A stretch of DNA of 64,000 bases from Isoetes taiwanensis (GCA_021234155.1 JAJEKV010000105.1:3456937-3520936), one strand, 5' to 3'; numbered from the stretch's first letter, positions 37,649 through 50,885 are shown. Program-made: numbers and translations. Notes: generated by a model not told the origin, from the sequence alone.

Positions 37649-37681
37649 CGTTGGAAAGAGCTCGAAATAAGCTTTCCAACG
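37649..37681. repeat. 10-bp inverted repeat
   Basis: CGTTGGAAAG (37,649-37,658) and CTTTCCAACG (37,672-37,681) pair perfectly across 13 nt, between LINE-E and the long (GA)n run. Nothing else is recognised in 37,300-37,779. Confidence 0.85.
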
Positions 37682-37774
37682 CCCAAGCCCAACCCTGTTG
37701 CAATGACGACACCAGTATGTGAGAGCTATGGCTTTTATATATCGAAGTTATATACGGCGTAAACCCTGGCAGCG

Positions 37775-39493
<1,719 letters not shown>

Positions 39494-39625
39494 AGGGAAG
39501 CAACGAGAATAGAAGAAGAGCTGCTGTGAGAAGACGCCGATAACCGGTCCGAAAGAGGAAATAGCCTTATATAGTAGCTCATCCCTTCCCAGAATGGCGA
39601 TCCGATGGCTCGGATCGATACTATT
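39494..39625 (-). repeat. LTR-like repeat, right partial copy
   Basis: The 132 bp match 11,425-11,555 almost completely, including the minus-strand TATA box CTATATAAGGC. The homology ends at CTATT, where sequence of the tyrosine-recombinase element resumes. The rest of the repeat on its left side is not present or is diverged. Confidence 0.8.
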
Positions 39626-41329
39626 GTTTGCTTTTGCTTGGGCCATCATAGCTCTTATTCAATTTTTTGTTTATGCTTTTGGTACTTTAGTTTAACATGG
39701 TCAGGATGGGTTTGTGAGTATTGTGGCGAGGTGGATGCGTGGTTGCATGGTTATGAGTTACTAATCGTGTATGGTTGCCGCATTATTATAGATAAAAACA
39801 CATCACCTGCACTAAGTTTACATCCATCAGTGACTTATCTATGCAATAGATTGAAAGACCGTCTGGCATTTTGGAGAACTTTTTGTTCATCTGCGATGGT
39901 GCTTGATTGGGTCAGTAATGGGTATTCCCTTCCCTGACTACATGGTCCCCCTAGTCAACCTTGGTCTAAACCAAACCATAAGCATGTGCATCTACATGCA
40001 GAGTTTGTTAGGGGTGTTGTCAAGGACTTGCTCGCCTCAGGTGCTGCCACTGTCTCAACCAGCGCGAACATTAGCCTCTTTTATGGGTATGATTGAGTCT
40101 TTCCGTATGGTTTTTGGCCCTTTCTCTAAACTCTTATCATTCAATCTTGCGAACCTATATGCTTCCATTACACCTTGATCCCAACATTTACAGTTGTCCC
40201 CATTTGAGCATGCTGAGATTTACCTTTAGTTCTCTTCTTTTGATCTACTTAATAATGCTTACATTTGGGAACCCCTTGACCCTTCGATTTCCTTATGTTA
40301 TGATGCTAATAACTAGGGGTGGGGAGTCTGGCTTCATGGTTCTTTTCCAGGTGCATATTTTGCCGATACTTTTTCTGATGCTGAGAAAACTTCATCCTCA
40401 ACTGCCCGCGAGCTTGCTGCTTTATTACACTTCCTTGAGAAGCGTGCTACATCCTTGCAAAACTTCCAGGTTATGGCTTCTGGTGATTCCTTAAATGCAT
40501 ACTATATCCTTTGTAAGGGTGGATCTCGTGTTGGTCACCTTCATTCCTTGTGTGTTCGGATTTTTATCTTCTGCTCTAAAGATAGAATTACCCTTAAACC
40601 AGCCTAGATTCCTCATAATCTAAACCAGTGGGCTGATTACCTTTCAAAGTTTGTTGAATTTGATGACTAGATGTTATATGATGCAGCTGTTTCCTTGATA
40701 GATGCGAGATGGGGCTCGCATGATTGGGACCATTTTGCCAATGCTTTTAACGCTCGTACTTCTAATTTTAATTGTTGGCATCCTCTTCTTGGTATTTTAG
40801 CACCACCGATGCTTTTTTGCAGTCATGGTCCAACACTAACAGCTATTGCTTTCCCCCTCTGAGCCTTGTAGCTAAGACTGTTGCATTTGCCCTTGCATGT
40901 AAGTGTGATATCACGTTAGTCATTTTTCATTGGAAGTCTGCCCCTTGGTGGCCAGTGCTTCATGATGAGTCTGGGAATTGGCTTTCTTGCTTTGTATATC
41001 ATTTATATTTTCCAGCTGGTGAACATGGTTTGCTTGGTGCTTCTAGATCATCTTTGCCTTGTGGAAAACCTACTAGTCCGATGATTGCACTTTGGCTTCG
41101 TGCTTTTAACATGGTGAGTTTGTTTTGTGTCTTGTTTCAGACGTTTTCAATTCTGAGTTTTGGATGTCAGTGGATATATGGAAATATCTCACTTATTGTC
41201 CTTATTGAAGAGTTATACTCTGAGTACGAGGGCACCAAACACTTTGAGATCTTTACCGTCAACCTTGTTATGAGTTTAAGACTTGGTGCTTGTCCAAAGA
41301 CCTCTCCTTTTTACCCTCATCTACCATGA
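39605..41329 (+). pseudogene. reverse transcriptase and RNase H of the tyrosine-recombinase element
   Basis: An N-terminal RT phrase, NRLKDRLAFWRTF...VLDWVSNGY, is typical of the start of DIRS/Ngaro RTs. The RT palm is badly frameshifted (39,950-40,340) and I could not find an intact catalytic box. From about 40,350 an RNase H-like region is clear: SSSTARELAALLHFL, NAYYILCKGGSRVGHLHSL, a WADYLSKFVEFDD run and LIDARWGSHDWDHFANAF, which is diagnostic for this class. Two in-frame TAG codons (40,605-40,607 and 40,668-40,670) replace expected Trp codons. A frameshift near 40,800 leads into TTDAFLQSWSN and PWWPVLHD. Confidence 0.82.
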
Positions 41330-41399
41330 CTATTTGTCTTTACATCACTAAGATTTTAACATCCTCACCTTCTCTTTCACGACATCTTGGCATCCATTG

Positions 41400-42092
41400 C
41401 TTTCCATCACCAGGTTGCCGGTCTTGGTAAACCTACTGAACACCCTCTTGTTTCCCTAGTTCGCGATCTAGCCAGGCGAACATTCCCTCTGGTACCAACA
41501 AGAAGCAACCCTTGTTACCTCACATGGTTAGGAGAATTTTTGATACCTTTGCTGGACCTGTAGCTACATTGTTAGACGTCATGCACTGCACGGCTCTTGT
41601 CTTAGCTTTCTTGGCATTTTTACGTAGCTCTAAGCTGCTTTCTTACATTGGCATGCGGTAATTTTCTTTCCCTCGCATGCTAGTCTTTTCTTCCGATCCT
41701 CTAAAACTGATCAAAATGATGTAGGTTCTTGGGTCTCTATTGCCCGTTTGGGTGGGTCTTACTGTCCAGTCCAATTACTTGAGCGCCTTATCTGTATGGG
41801 AAACTTTAGAGATTTGGACGGCCCATCTGGTGGTTTTCGTTTCCTTGGTATTCATTGCTCTTCATCTGGCACTACATTCTGCAAGAAAGTACTTCATCCT
41901 TCGTTCATGGTTTCATTTTTGCTTGCAATCTATTGGAGAGGACCTGATGCCTTTGGTATACATTCTGGTAAGCGAGGTGGAGCTACCATTGCCACAACTT
42001 TTAATGTTCCAAATCGTTTATTTAAAGCCCGTGGTCGTTGGTCCTCTGAGTCTGCTAAGGACGGTTATATAATTCCAGCTTTGCGTGAATAG
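41400..42092 (+). pseudogene. tyrosine recombinase of the retroelement
   Basis: The C-terminal frame (41,748-42,092) carries the catalytic half: HSGKRGGATIATTF gives the H-x-x-R box, GRWSSESAKDGY the Trp and nucleophilic Tyr. Upstream in shifted frames are FLRSSKL (first catalytic Arg, about 41,623) and SKTDQNDVGSWVSIARLGG, with the family Lys. All five classical positions can therefore be located. The enzyme joins the circular cDNA to the genome without target-site duplication, instead of an integrase. The C-terminal half has a clean frame; the N-terminal half has stops and frameshifts. Confidence 0.88.
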
Positions 42093-42185
42093 CTTCTAGT
42101 TTCTCGCTTGTCCTCAACCGACATCTTAGAAGCTTTATTAGAGTTCGGCACCTCTAGCAGTACACACTTTCTCTGCCTCTTTTTT

Positions 42186-42229
42186 CAGCATGTATTCAGT
42201 TTTGAGTTGTTTAAGAGATGCCAATGAAG
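42186..42229 (+). repeat. split direct repeat B1
   Basis: The 44-bp sequence CAGCATGTATTC...GCCAATGAAG recurs at 42,976-43,019 with one mismatch. It precedes A2 by 36 bp. Confidence 0.88.
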
Positions 42230-42265
42230 GTGGTTCTTTTCATATGTGCATTTCTAGTAATCTAA

Positions 42266-42442
42266 AAGTGACATTTACCTTCATTTTCAAGGAATTGAAG
42301 GTAAATGAAGTTCTTGAACTACTAGCTAGTTGCTTGACAGTTATTTTTTGTCCTTCGTGAATTCTCCCTATGTAGGTTTTGTGCCTCGTCTATTTCCTTC
42401 ATCAGCTTCCTTCGAGCATCTCTTCTTCTTGGAATTTCAAGC
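42266..42442 (+). repeat. split direct repeat A2 with second candidate core site
   Basis: This 177-bp copy of A1 includes the same 11-bp inverted arms (42,273-42,283 and 42,296-42,306) and the same 12-bp spacer. Confidence 0.92.
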
Positions 42443-42975
42443 CCCACCCGCCCGCCCTTTGTTGTTTCCATTAAGGCATAATTAGAGATTACTTGGTTTT
42501 GGTTCTAGTGCCAGTTGTTGACCTTCATGTCTAGTTGGTGGCCTTTATGCCTGGATGGAGGCCCTTGTGCGTAGTTGGAGACCCTAGAGTCTTGGTAGGC
42601 CCTTGTGCCTGTGGAGGGGCCCTCGAGCCTTGATCAGCCCGATGGGCTTTTAGCTCTTTTTTTTGTTTTGTTTTGCAGGTACCAAGCTAGGAGGATGCTA
42701 TGTTTGATCCACCAAGTTGAGAGTGGAGCCTAGACCCTTGCTACAAGTTGTTGTCGGTTAAGCTAAAGAGCAAGTACTGTTCTCTTCTTCTTGTCATTTA
42801 AGCATGTGCTGCCCCTATGTACTCATCCCAACAAGGCTGGTAGGCCTGAGGGTTGCTTGTTTTTAGCATTAGGAACCTAGCCTATTTAGTAATCCTATTA
42901 TAGTCAGAGTTTTTCCTCGAAAACCCAAAAGGGTGTGGTTTTTTAATCCCAGTTATAATGGGTTCACTGATTCAG
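42443..42975 (+). mobile_element. insertion between A2 and B2, LTR-like
   Basis: The segment ends with TTTTTCCTCGAAAACCC, about 4 nt, then GGGTG and a TTTTTTAATCCC run. This is the R-region-like signature also present in the LTR-like repeat at 11,171-11,229. It likely represents a solo LTR or LTR piece. Its left part has imperfect GGCCCTTGTGCC-type repeats. Confidence 0.5.
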
Positions 42976-43019
42976 CAGCATGTATTCGGTTTTGAGTTGT
43001 TTAAGAGATGCCAATGAAG
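42976..43019 (+). repeat. split direct repeat B2, right end of the element
   Basis: This is a 44-bp copy of B1 with one mismatch. It is taken as the outer right end of the tyrosine-recombinase element. Confidence 0.82.
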
Positions 43020-44157
43020 CAGCATGGCATGGGGAGAGGATGGAAATGATGTGGAGATGGGAAAGGTGGAATATGGATGTAGGTACTTTTCAAAGTTGTA
43101 AAATACTGAGGAGAATGACTAGTAAGAGTTGTCTGATGAGGGGATACATGAGGCGAAGGAGAAGGCTATTGAAAGCTACCAGGACGAAACCGTGGTGGTG
43201 AGTGTGGATGGAAACGAATATGAGGTGTAAGAGATGTCGATTGAGAGTGTGCGTGGGGGCAACCTCCTTCAATATCATATTCGACCAAAGAGGGCTCGCA
43301 GCTAGCTTTTCCGTGTTACTGGCATTCTAGGCGAGCATCAGCTTGTTGAAGACTTCTTCCTGAACAAAAGAAAAAAAATCTTGATACAACATCAGCCGAA
43401 GAAGAAGGAACTAAGACCCGATAATAGTAACAGTGTTTGGGGTCTAGCTTGAGTTTTGAACAGCTTGCAAGGCAAGCCTCGATGAGGACCCTTAAATCTA
43501 ACAGATAAATCCAAAGTAAAATATAGTATAATATGTTATTTTGCAGAAAAAACTAAGGAAAATAGAGAACAGAACGGAAAAATAAGAGATGCATCACTAA
43601 CAAAATGAAGATATCTTGAAAATATGAAAGAAGAAACAATAAGGATCTTGCTGAACACAAAGATCATTATAAAACAAGAGAAAATCTTAAATATTGTCTA
43701 GCTTCTGAGTCTAATACTTTCTTGCATTCTTTTCCTTTTCTCCCTCCCCCTTTTTCTTTCCATATTTTTATTTTATTTTTCCATTTTCCTATTTCCCCTT
43801 TTCCGTTTCCCTTTCCTTTTTGCCCTTTTTCCCTTGCCCCCTCCTTTTTCCTTTTTCTCCATTTTCATCCCTCTTTTCCCTTCCCTCTTTTCCCCTTTCA
43901 CTCTTTGATGACTGTCCAATTGAGTGAATCGTATTGATGCAATGGTCAAGATGAATATTGGTTGAAGACATACACACACATCATCTTCATTGTTGGTCAA
44001 TCAAATCCTCGGCCGTACTGTCTAGGGCTCTATTAAAGAGAGGATATAACATTATAATATAAAAATTTATTATAGTAGTATATTATCACTAGATGGCCCC
44101 TATATCATAAAAGCATCAGTTGAATTATAGTGGATTTTACCAACTTAATTAAATGTT
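43020..44157. other. non-coding stretch with an LTR-end remnant and a pyrimidine-rich tract
   Basis: Around 43,460-43,512 a sequence (TGCAAGGCAAGCC, then GATGAGGACCC and ATCTAACAG) matches the start of the LTR remnant at 47,619. A C/T-rich run occupies about 43,725-43,905. I see no gene. Confidence 0.5.
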
Positions 44158-44229
44158 GTTGTTCTAGCTCAGTTGATAGAGTGTAAGGCCTTTAACCTTG
44201 GATCAAGGATTCGAGTCCTTCGAATGGCG
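44158..44229 (+). tRNA. tRNA-Lys(UUU)-like gene or pseudogene
   Basis: The sequence folds as a tRNA: acceptor GTTGTTC/GAATGGC with G-U pairs, D arm TAGCTCAGTTGATAGAG, anticodon arm TAAGG-CCTTTAA-CCTTG with anticodon TTT. It resembles plant tRNA-Lys. The T arm reads GGATTCGAGTCC, one A more than the B-box consensus GGTTCGANTCC, so it is probably a pseudogene or a SINE head. No T-run terminator follows directly. Confidence 0.6.
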
Positions 44230-44297
44230 ATGAGATTTACATATGTATTTGATGTCCATACACTCGATTTGAAACACTTTAAAACATGCATTTTAGT

Positions 44298-44400
44298 TGT
44301 TCATACCTTGTTCAAGCTTCCGTACACATGCTTAAGTTGTTCATATCGTGTTCAAGCTTCCACGCACATGCTTAAGTTGTTCATGTCTTGTTGAAGCTGC
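44298..44400. repeat. short tandem repeats of about 46 bp
   Basis: The unit TTGTTCATAYC.TGTTCAAGC...CACATGCTTAAG repeats about 2.3 times just downstream of the tRNA-like sequence. Confidence 0.85.
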
Positions 44401-44449
44401 TAAGGCAAAGACGAACTCCTTTCAGACTTTTTACAAAGTACTCATAGGC

Positions 44450-44592
44450 ATACCTATGTTGTTTCGCCTTAAGAGACATTCACTTTTAGGAATTGGGTTA
44501 GGAAGCATTACAAGGCTGCTTATACCTATATTGTTTTGCCTTAAGAGACATTGGTCTTTAGGAATTGGGTTCGAAAGGCTACTTAAACCAAG
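44450..44592. repeat. direct repeat of about 78 bp
   Basis: Two copies share GCCTTAAGAGACATT and TTTAGGAATTGGGTT in order (about 44,455-44,520 and 44,533-44,592). Nothing further is recognised in 44,593-45,110. Confidence 0.85.
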
Positions 44593-45119
44593 TTGGATTC
44601 CTTCAAAGAAATTACTAAAAAGGTTGCTCTAGATTCCTTCGAGTCTGTTGTGAGCATCTCATGATAATTAGGCTTCTTATAGACTATGGTTCATATGAGG
44701 AAGAACATGATTGTGACACCAACCGAAATGGTATACTGATCTAAATAAGGATCAAGTTGCAATTGTAAAGATTTTGGGTTGAACTCGATTGGATATCCTA
44801 CGAGTACTTAGTATGCGCTTATCCTGAAGAAGCGTCGAATTATTGCACCTATCTGAATATGCACACATCATCTCAGAATTGAAACTGGTGAATGGGGATA
44901 CGAGCCACACGAAAATAGGATGTGTAGGTATTATCAAATCTGAGTAATTGAAGATGAGCACCATACTCTTCAATTTACACATCGTTTGCAAATATTAGAG
45001 CAAAATTTATTGGCTTGGTTCAATTTAATGAGCCACTACATGTGTTTTTGCAAATGCCCCCAATAGTACTCGCATCTTACACCATGGAGGTTCTTGACTA
45101 ATAAGTCCATTTATGCCTC

Positions 45120-45300
45120 GCTCGACCACGTTGATGTTAGAGTTTATACATATTTTTGAGTAAGCTTATTACTATCAAGTTTTTTCCCTTGAAAACCCTA
45201 CGGGTTGTGGATTTTTTAATCATGTATAGTGCTGGCCTTATTGTGCTCTTTTTGTATTGGGTTCCATAGACCATTTGGTCGTCGTGGACGATAAAAATCA
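45120..45300 (+). mobile_element. LTR remnant with R-region-like motif
   Basis: This contains TTTTTTCCCTTGAAAACCC then CGGGTTGTGGATTTTTTAATC. The reverse complement of the whole segment matches 54,325-54,450, including the phrase around TGGGTTCCATAGACC. It is probably a solo LTR piece. Confidence 0.5.
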
Positions 45301-45799
45301 ATAGTATGTATCTTTGTGTGCCATGAAATAATGTAGAATTAAATAGAATTATGTAATGTCTTGTCTTAACCATCTCCAAGGTAGTAGCATTTCATAGTTC
45401 ACTAAGACAGCTTGCATTCAGGTATTGCTTCACGTGATCTAAGTCTGCATCATTATTCACTTGTAAGCATGCTTGCTCCTGCATATACCATCTGAAAAGC
45501 CACCCTTTACACTTTCCATTCAGCAGAATTTAGGGTGTTGTGGACCTATGCCATTATGTGTGCAAGGTTTAAAGCTATGTATCTCCCATTATGGCCACCA
45601 TTTGATAGTAAAAGATGCAGCATTCCATTCCAGCTCGTTGTCAAAGGAAAAAATCTAGTCTCTTTTATCAGAGTATGGACTTAACTCTAAGAGCATGAAT
45701 CAAGAAGGCCTTTTTAACACACTCCAGATTCTCCCATATGTCAAGTGATATCACAGGACCCCCGATTTCTTACCATAAAGCAGAATTGGGTCAAACAAC

Positions 45800-46080
45800 A
45801 CCAAAACAAGTGTGCCTCATAGATAGGACCAATTATAGAGCCCTTTTTAATGGCAATTTATTTTGCATTGTATATAAAGCCTTCCATCCTGCAGTGACCT
45901 TCTTTTAGATACATATATCCCAATGCATGGTGGTCGTAATTCTATACCAAGGTGCTTGTATATTTGTACAATCTCCACTATTTGACCCATATATAGAAAA
46001 TAAGTTGCCTTTTGTTGTCTATCGAAACCTTAGTTTTGGCCGTTGACTCACGGACTAGTATTTTGGCAAAAACTACCAAG
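45800..46080 (-). mobile_element. LINE-G, short RT thumb fragment
   Basis: Nucleotide similarity to 55,260-55,500 and to the thumb region of LINE-A (TATCCCAATGCAT, then a CTCCAC/TTT run) identifies a minus-strand LINE relic. Frames are broken throughout. The neighbouring 46,081-46,680 shows no gene. Confidence 0.55.
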
Positions 46081-46686
46081 GAAGCAGGCTTTAAATTTCA
46101 AGTATAGATAATTTGCTCAAGCACAAATACTTTCGCCTACTTCTTAAGTTCAAGATACATGATTATGCATGATACATATATCTATACAAATTATGCATGA
46201 TACTTGTGCGTGTACATGACACTTGTACATGCCCAATAATAGTGCTACAATCTACACCAATAATTCACATCATAATTCTACGACTATAAGAGCAGCTCCA
46301 TTCGGTGGTAGAAAAACATTCATCTCCCATGGCTTATCTGCCTACTCGTCTAGATCATGTCGAGACCATTCTGCTCCATGAGCTACAATGATCTTGTTGG
46401 ATGCGCACTAAGAGGTGTTCTCCTCGATCCCTACCTGCAATCCAAAGCTAATGGTCGTGAGTATGATTGCCTCGGGCTTCATCGTGTTGTGATGGCTTCC
46501 TGAGCGCCATACCTATGAGCTGAATGGGATCACCTTAACAGGTGTTGATGAGTGAATCATTGATTGTATGCCATCAATAATGTGTGCACCTATTAAAGAT
46601 GCAATGATGTATAGGCACCTATTAAAGATGTAAGGATGTATAAGCATAATGAATATTATCTGATTTATCGAACTTGAGTAACTTGT

Positions 46687-49589
46687 TTAGCTATTCTCAT
46701 TGCCTTCAATTGCCTCTTTCGCCAATAGTTCCTGCAGCTGGACACTTACATTTGTAGGGATTATTGTGAACAATGGCTTGGGCTCAACTAACCAACCATA
46801 GTCTATGGTTTTGAGAGGCTGATAGCATGGTCTGTCATTAGGATTTGGTCTCCACTTTTTATGCCAGCAATCCTGATATTGCTGAGCATATGTAGTACGC
46901 TTCCTTGCCACTGGCTCCCACCAAGACACAAGAACCTCTTCATAATGTGGAAGAGCCGGGTCTTCTACAGGGTCCTCTTCTGCATACGCTACTACCTATG
47001 CAGGACATGCATCTCCCAGTCTGACAACCAAGAACATGTCTTTCTGGACATCCTGGTATGGGTCGAATATTTCGACTGCATTTGTAGGCTTATCCTTTGC
47101 AAGTCCCACGTAAGGTGGGGGAGCATTGTATTCATCAACCATAATTGGATCTGTCTTGGCTACTATATATTGCCTCCTTTGAGGCCAGAAGTTCTTTATT
47201 TCAGTATTGTCAGAGGGAACATCCACTAGGACATGCATCAAATCAGACCAGTAGTCAACAACTTCACTCATGTAAGAATTGGACCATGAGTTCACTTCAG
47301 CCCTAAAGATTTTAGCCCAATGCATCATGCACTTTGCATAGACGACCTCAAAGCATCTATGGCCTTTAGGATTGCATACGGCTTAATAGACTTTGGAGAG
47401 CCAATCGGTATCATGGGCACAATATTGTCATCTGCTTTCCACATCCGAATACCCTTATCTGGCAACCATTCTCTATGGCCTGGTCTCATCTTGTAATACA
47501 TTAGTGGCCACCCATCCTTCATGTAGAACTTGAACAATAAGGGCTCCAAATGACCAATCAATCGATCCTTCTTATCAGGAATGTATCCTTGTTTGGGGTC
47601 TGGGTTCGGGAACTCCTGCAAGACAGCCCTCTATGAGGACCCGTGGATCTAACAGGAGAATCCGGGGACTATGTCACGTGGGATTTGCAAGAAAACAATG
47701 AAGGGGAAAAGGGAACAACAACAATGAGACAACAATGATAAGCCAATGATAAGCTTCCTTGATATCAATGATGGCGATACATGAGCTCTCGCAACCGAGA
47801 GAAAACTGAAATGAGACAAGACTCAAAACTCATCTAAAACTTATGTGCTAGCTCTACTCATATATAGTACAATGGCCTTTGGCCCAATATAGACACTCTG
47901 ACTGATCTCGGTGCCGACTCCTGGAAGGAGGCCTGATTTGCAGGAATGCTGGCGGTGCCTCTTGAAAAGCCTGAAATCACGCTGACGCTGACGCGGGCGG
48001 TGACGGGCCGTCACTTGTCTGAGCGCCGCCTCTTGTTGACGGACGCAGGCTTTGACTGCGTGTTCTGCTGCTTGGTTTTCTGCTGGGCCTTTGACGACTG
48101 ACCCGCGCCTGGTTGTGGATCCTTGGCCTTGACTTGGTCCATCGAATGCATGAACAGTCCTGTACCAGGAGGCACAGGACTAACAATCCTTTATCTTTTA
48201 TAACAATGCAGGTATTACACTTTGAAAATGCAATTATTTTGGCTATTGCTACCTCTGAATGGTGTTCCTTCCATCCGCTCAAGAAAGAGGATGGAGAAAC
48301 ATGCTTTCCAGTCATGTCTATCACACTAGCATCAACCTCTAAATGTATGTCTTCCTTGGTCAAGACAGAAGGTAGCCATTTCACATTCTCCCTCACACCA
48401 TCAACTGTGCTTTTGGATCTATGAGGCATGCATAGTTTCTGTTCTCGTCTATGTACATAGACAGCACAACATTACCTGCCAGTGTATGAGATCTTATTTT
48501 CTTTGACCTGGTATTCCCATGCTCAGCTACTCTTGACCACCCAAGAAAACTTTTCTCCACTTGTAGAAAGTAGATATTGGTATGTCGTAGGCCCTATACC
48601 ATGCCTTTTAAGCAAACTTCCTTATTATTCAATATGACTTTCTTGGCCTGCCCGTTAACTGAACAGACATCTAGCATATTGTTAGCAAACATAGTCCTGT
48701 CTGCTGCTTTCATGTTCCAATAGAATTTTCTCATTTGTATAATCTCACTGGAAGAAAAACTGGCACAACATCTCCTCAAGCAACACAATGAAGACTTGAA
48801 GTCTAAGACATCACTGGCCATGGTTTTCCTTTCACATTTAGTGGGGAGGGCAGGTTATCTCGGCGTTCGATTTACCATATTGTATGGTGTCTTTTTGGCA
48901 TGAGTTATTTCTGGCTTTATTGCATAGTGTTCCAGCTCTCTGTCCTCCTCTAATATAGCCATTATAAGCTTTGATACAGGGATACTATCAATCAGAACAA
49001 GAGCAATCTTCCATCTGACCAAGTCATGCATTTGGCGTTTCAGCACAAGCTTGACACCTCATGGATGGCTTCTTTGGCATAGGCCGCAGGCTCATTATGG
49101 TAGTAGCTATACAGTCTTCACCTAACCGCATATCCGAAATGGCATGATTGGGGTCAGTGAAAACAATCACTTCCATGGCATATGGAATGTTAGAGCATTC
49201 ATGCATCAGAGGACATGCACGATCAAGAAGGTCATCCCTTGAAATGGCCTTAGGAACGTCCGCATCAGATGGACGAATCTGCTCCAAGGGGTCCTGTCAT
49301 TATTATCGCGTCGATCGATCTTTGGCCGGGGGGAGGTAGAAAATTCTTGCACCTCGGTTGTTATGTTAGCTATGTCCTTAGTGGGCTATAAAATGAAGGC
49401 ATCTTTGGATTCCAAGAGCGTGCCCATTTCTATTTCAGGATACGGCAATGGGACTTCCTCTTCCAGAATTCGTTCCAGGGACACAACTGCACATCCTTCA
49501 GGCAAGGGCAAATTGTGATGCTTGACGAAATCATGCACCTTTTCTTCTGCAACCTTCTTGCCACTGAAAAGCATAGACCTGATCTCCAT
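46687..49589 (-). pseudogene. transposase-like multi-domain gene remnant
   Basis: Minus-strand pieces from 49,589 down: an N-terminal segment (MEIRSMLFSGKKVAEEKVHD), a Cys-rich segment (48,821-48,594, CCLRRCCASFSSSEI then MRKFYWNMKAADR), an HTH-like ISTFYKWRKVF run, a segment at 48,429 with VDGVRENVKWLPSVLTKEDI, SSFLSGWKEHH and FSKCNTC, and then C-terminal parts (47,621-47,325 with YYKMRPGHREWLPDKGI; 47,328-46,996; 46,929-46,687 with SWWEPVARKR and CWHKKW). From general knowledge, this layout resembles plant proteins of DNA-transposon origin that flank a DDE-type core. No core is visible where expected (about 48,160), and an LTR piece sits there. The family name is not assigned. Confidence 0.45.
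47619..48157 (-). mobile_element. LTR-type insertion inside the transposase-like gene
   Basis: About 540 bp are flanked by TCCTG on both sides (47,614-47,618 and 48,158-48,162). The left end (TGCAAGACAGCC...ATGAGGACCC...ATCTAACAG) matches a second copy at about 43,460. On the minus strand it ends with TATATATGAGTAG and a T-rich region before the end, as an LTR might. It interrupts the gene between the FSKCNTC segment and the EFPNPDPKQGY segment. Confidence 0.55.
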
Positions 49590-50885
49590 TCTCCAGCACT
49601 CCGTTAGTTAGTAATAGGTATGAACGATCCCCACCGCGATCTTGTCAAACGATGACAGCCCACACAGATATGTGAAGCAGCTGGCCTTTTGTCACCAAGA
49701 AAAATGCTCCAAGGAACGCAGTCGCGATCTCATGGAGAAGTTAACAGTAGTCGCAATTTTGTCGAGAAGTTGTCCCTTTGACTTGGAACACTGCAAGGTA
49801 GCAATATAGAGCAGCTAGTGGATCGGATTAGGTATTTACTAAGAACCAGTATTTAACAGACTTACTAGAAGAGAAGCACTTATTACAAGGGCTAAGCAAC
49901 CTCCTAGACTATATGCAGTTGTAATTTTAGACAAAATCACACCAATAGTCATAAGTATCTTATTTACATTGCAAAACATGTTTTTAAAGGCAATTAACAA
50001 CCCAGTTTCAACAAAAATGTATTTTTAAAGAGAATCACACTTATTGCCATAGTCGGCATCAATAAAGAAGAAATACACTGAGAATTGGAGCTTGCCTTGT
50101 TTAGTGTGATCGATTAAACAAACCGGTTAAGCTTTTGGAAGCCCGACAACGCCGATCGGCTGCACCCCGAAGATCCGCAAGGGCGATCGGGCTCCAAGAA
50201 GCGCTCAGTCCTCCAAAACCTTCAGGCGCTATGTATGAAATAGAAGCGCCTTACTTCTTGCTGCAAGAATTGCAATGCAGCCAAATCCATGTTTTTTGAA
50301 TTTGAATTCTCTTCTTGCTCGGACAATAATTGGGCATGTAAGGTGGCTGGTCAATTATGCAACTGTCTTAGGGTACCATATTTTACGTGGAACTTATGTT
50401 CATGGCTGGCAGAACACGGATTCGGGAGGAAAATGTCACTTCCATCGTATATTTTTGGGAGTCTGTTTTGAAAAGTGTCACTTTCATAGTACACTTCTTA
50501 AAAATAGTTGTCTCGTCCATCATGATGGCAGGATTCAAAAATCTGCTCATATATGGATACTTTTTTAACTGGGCCCGGCCATAAATAGCATCGTAGGTTC
50601 ATAAATATGGCCACCAGCATTAATGGCGCAGCAGTCAATAAATACACCGCCATTAATATGCCCCATTAATAGGCCCCATTAATACGCCCATAAACATGCC
50701 CCATTAATAGGCAATATGTTTATATCGGCATTCGGCTCTCCGGACGCGATTCAACACAACGCCTTAGCCGTCGTTTGGAGCGCCTTTGAGAAAATGAAGA
50801 CCGTCGTCAGCAAACGCGATGCCCTCAAATCAGGTTATTTTCCATGCTGTCATTGAGCACTTCTTAAATTGAGCATTTTTCCTCC
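49590..50885. other. intergenic region between the divergent pair, left part
   Basis: No gene is seen. A mini-repeat zone at 50,612-50,712 has several CCATTAATA units (CCCCATTAATA and variants). Around 49,718-49,770 there are TCGCGATCTC-type motifs similar to the units further right. Confidence 0.55.

Noticed and set aside
43722-43937. Proline/phenylalanine-rich small protein
   Set aside because: It is a translation of a pyrimidine-rich tract without any other coding sign.
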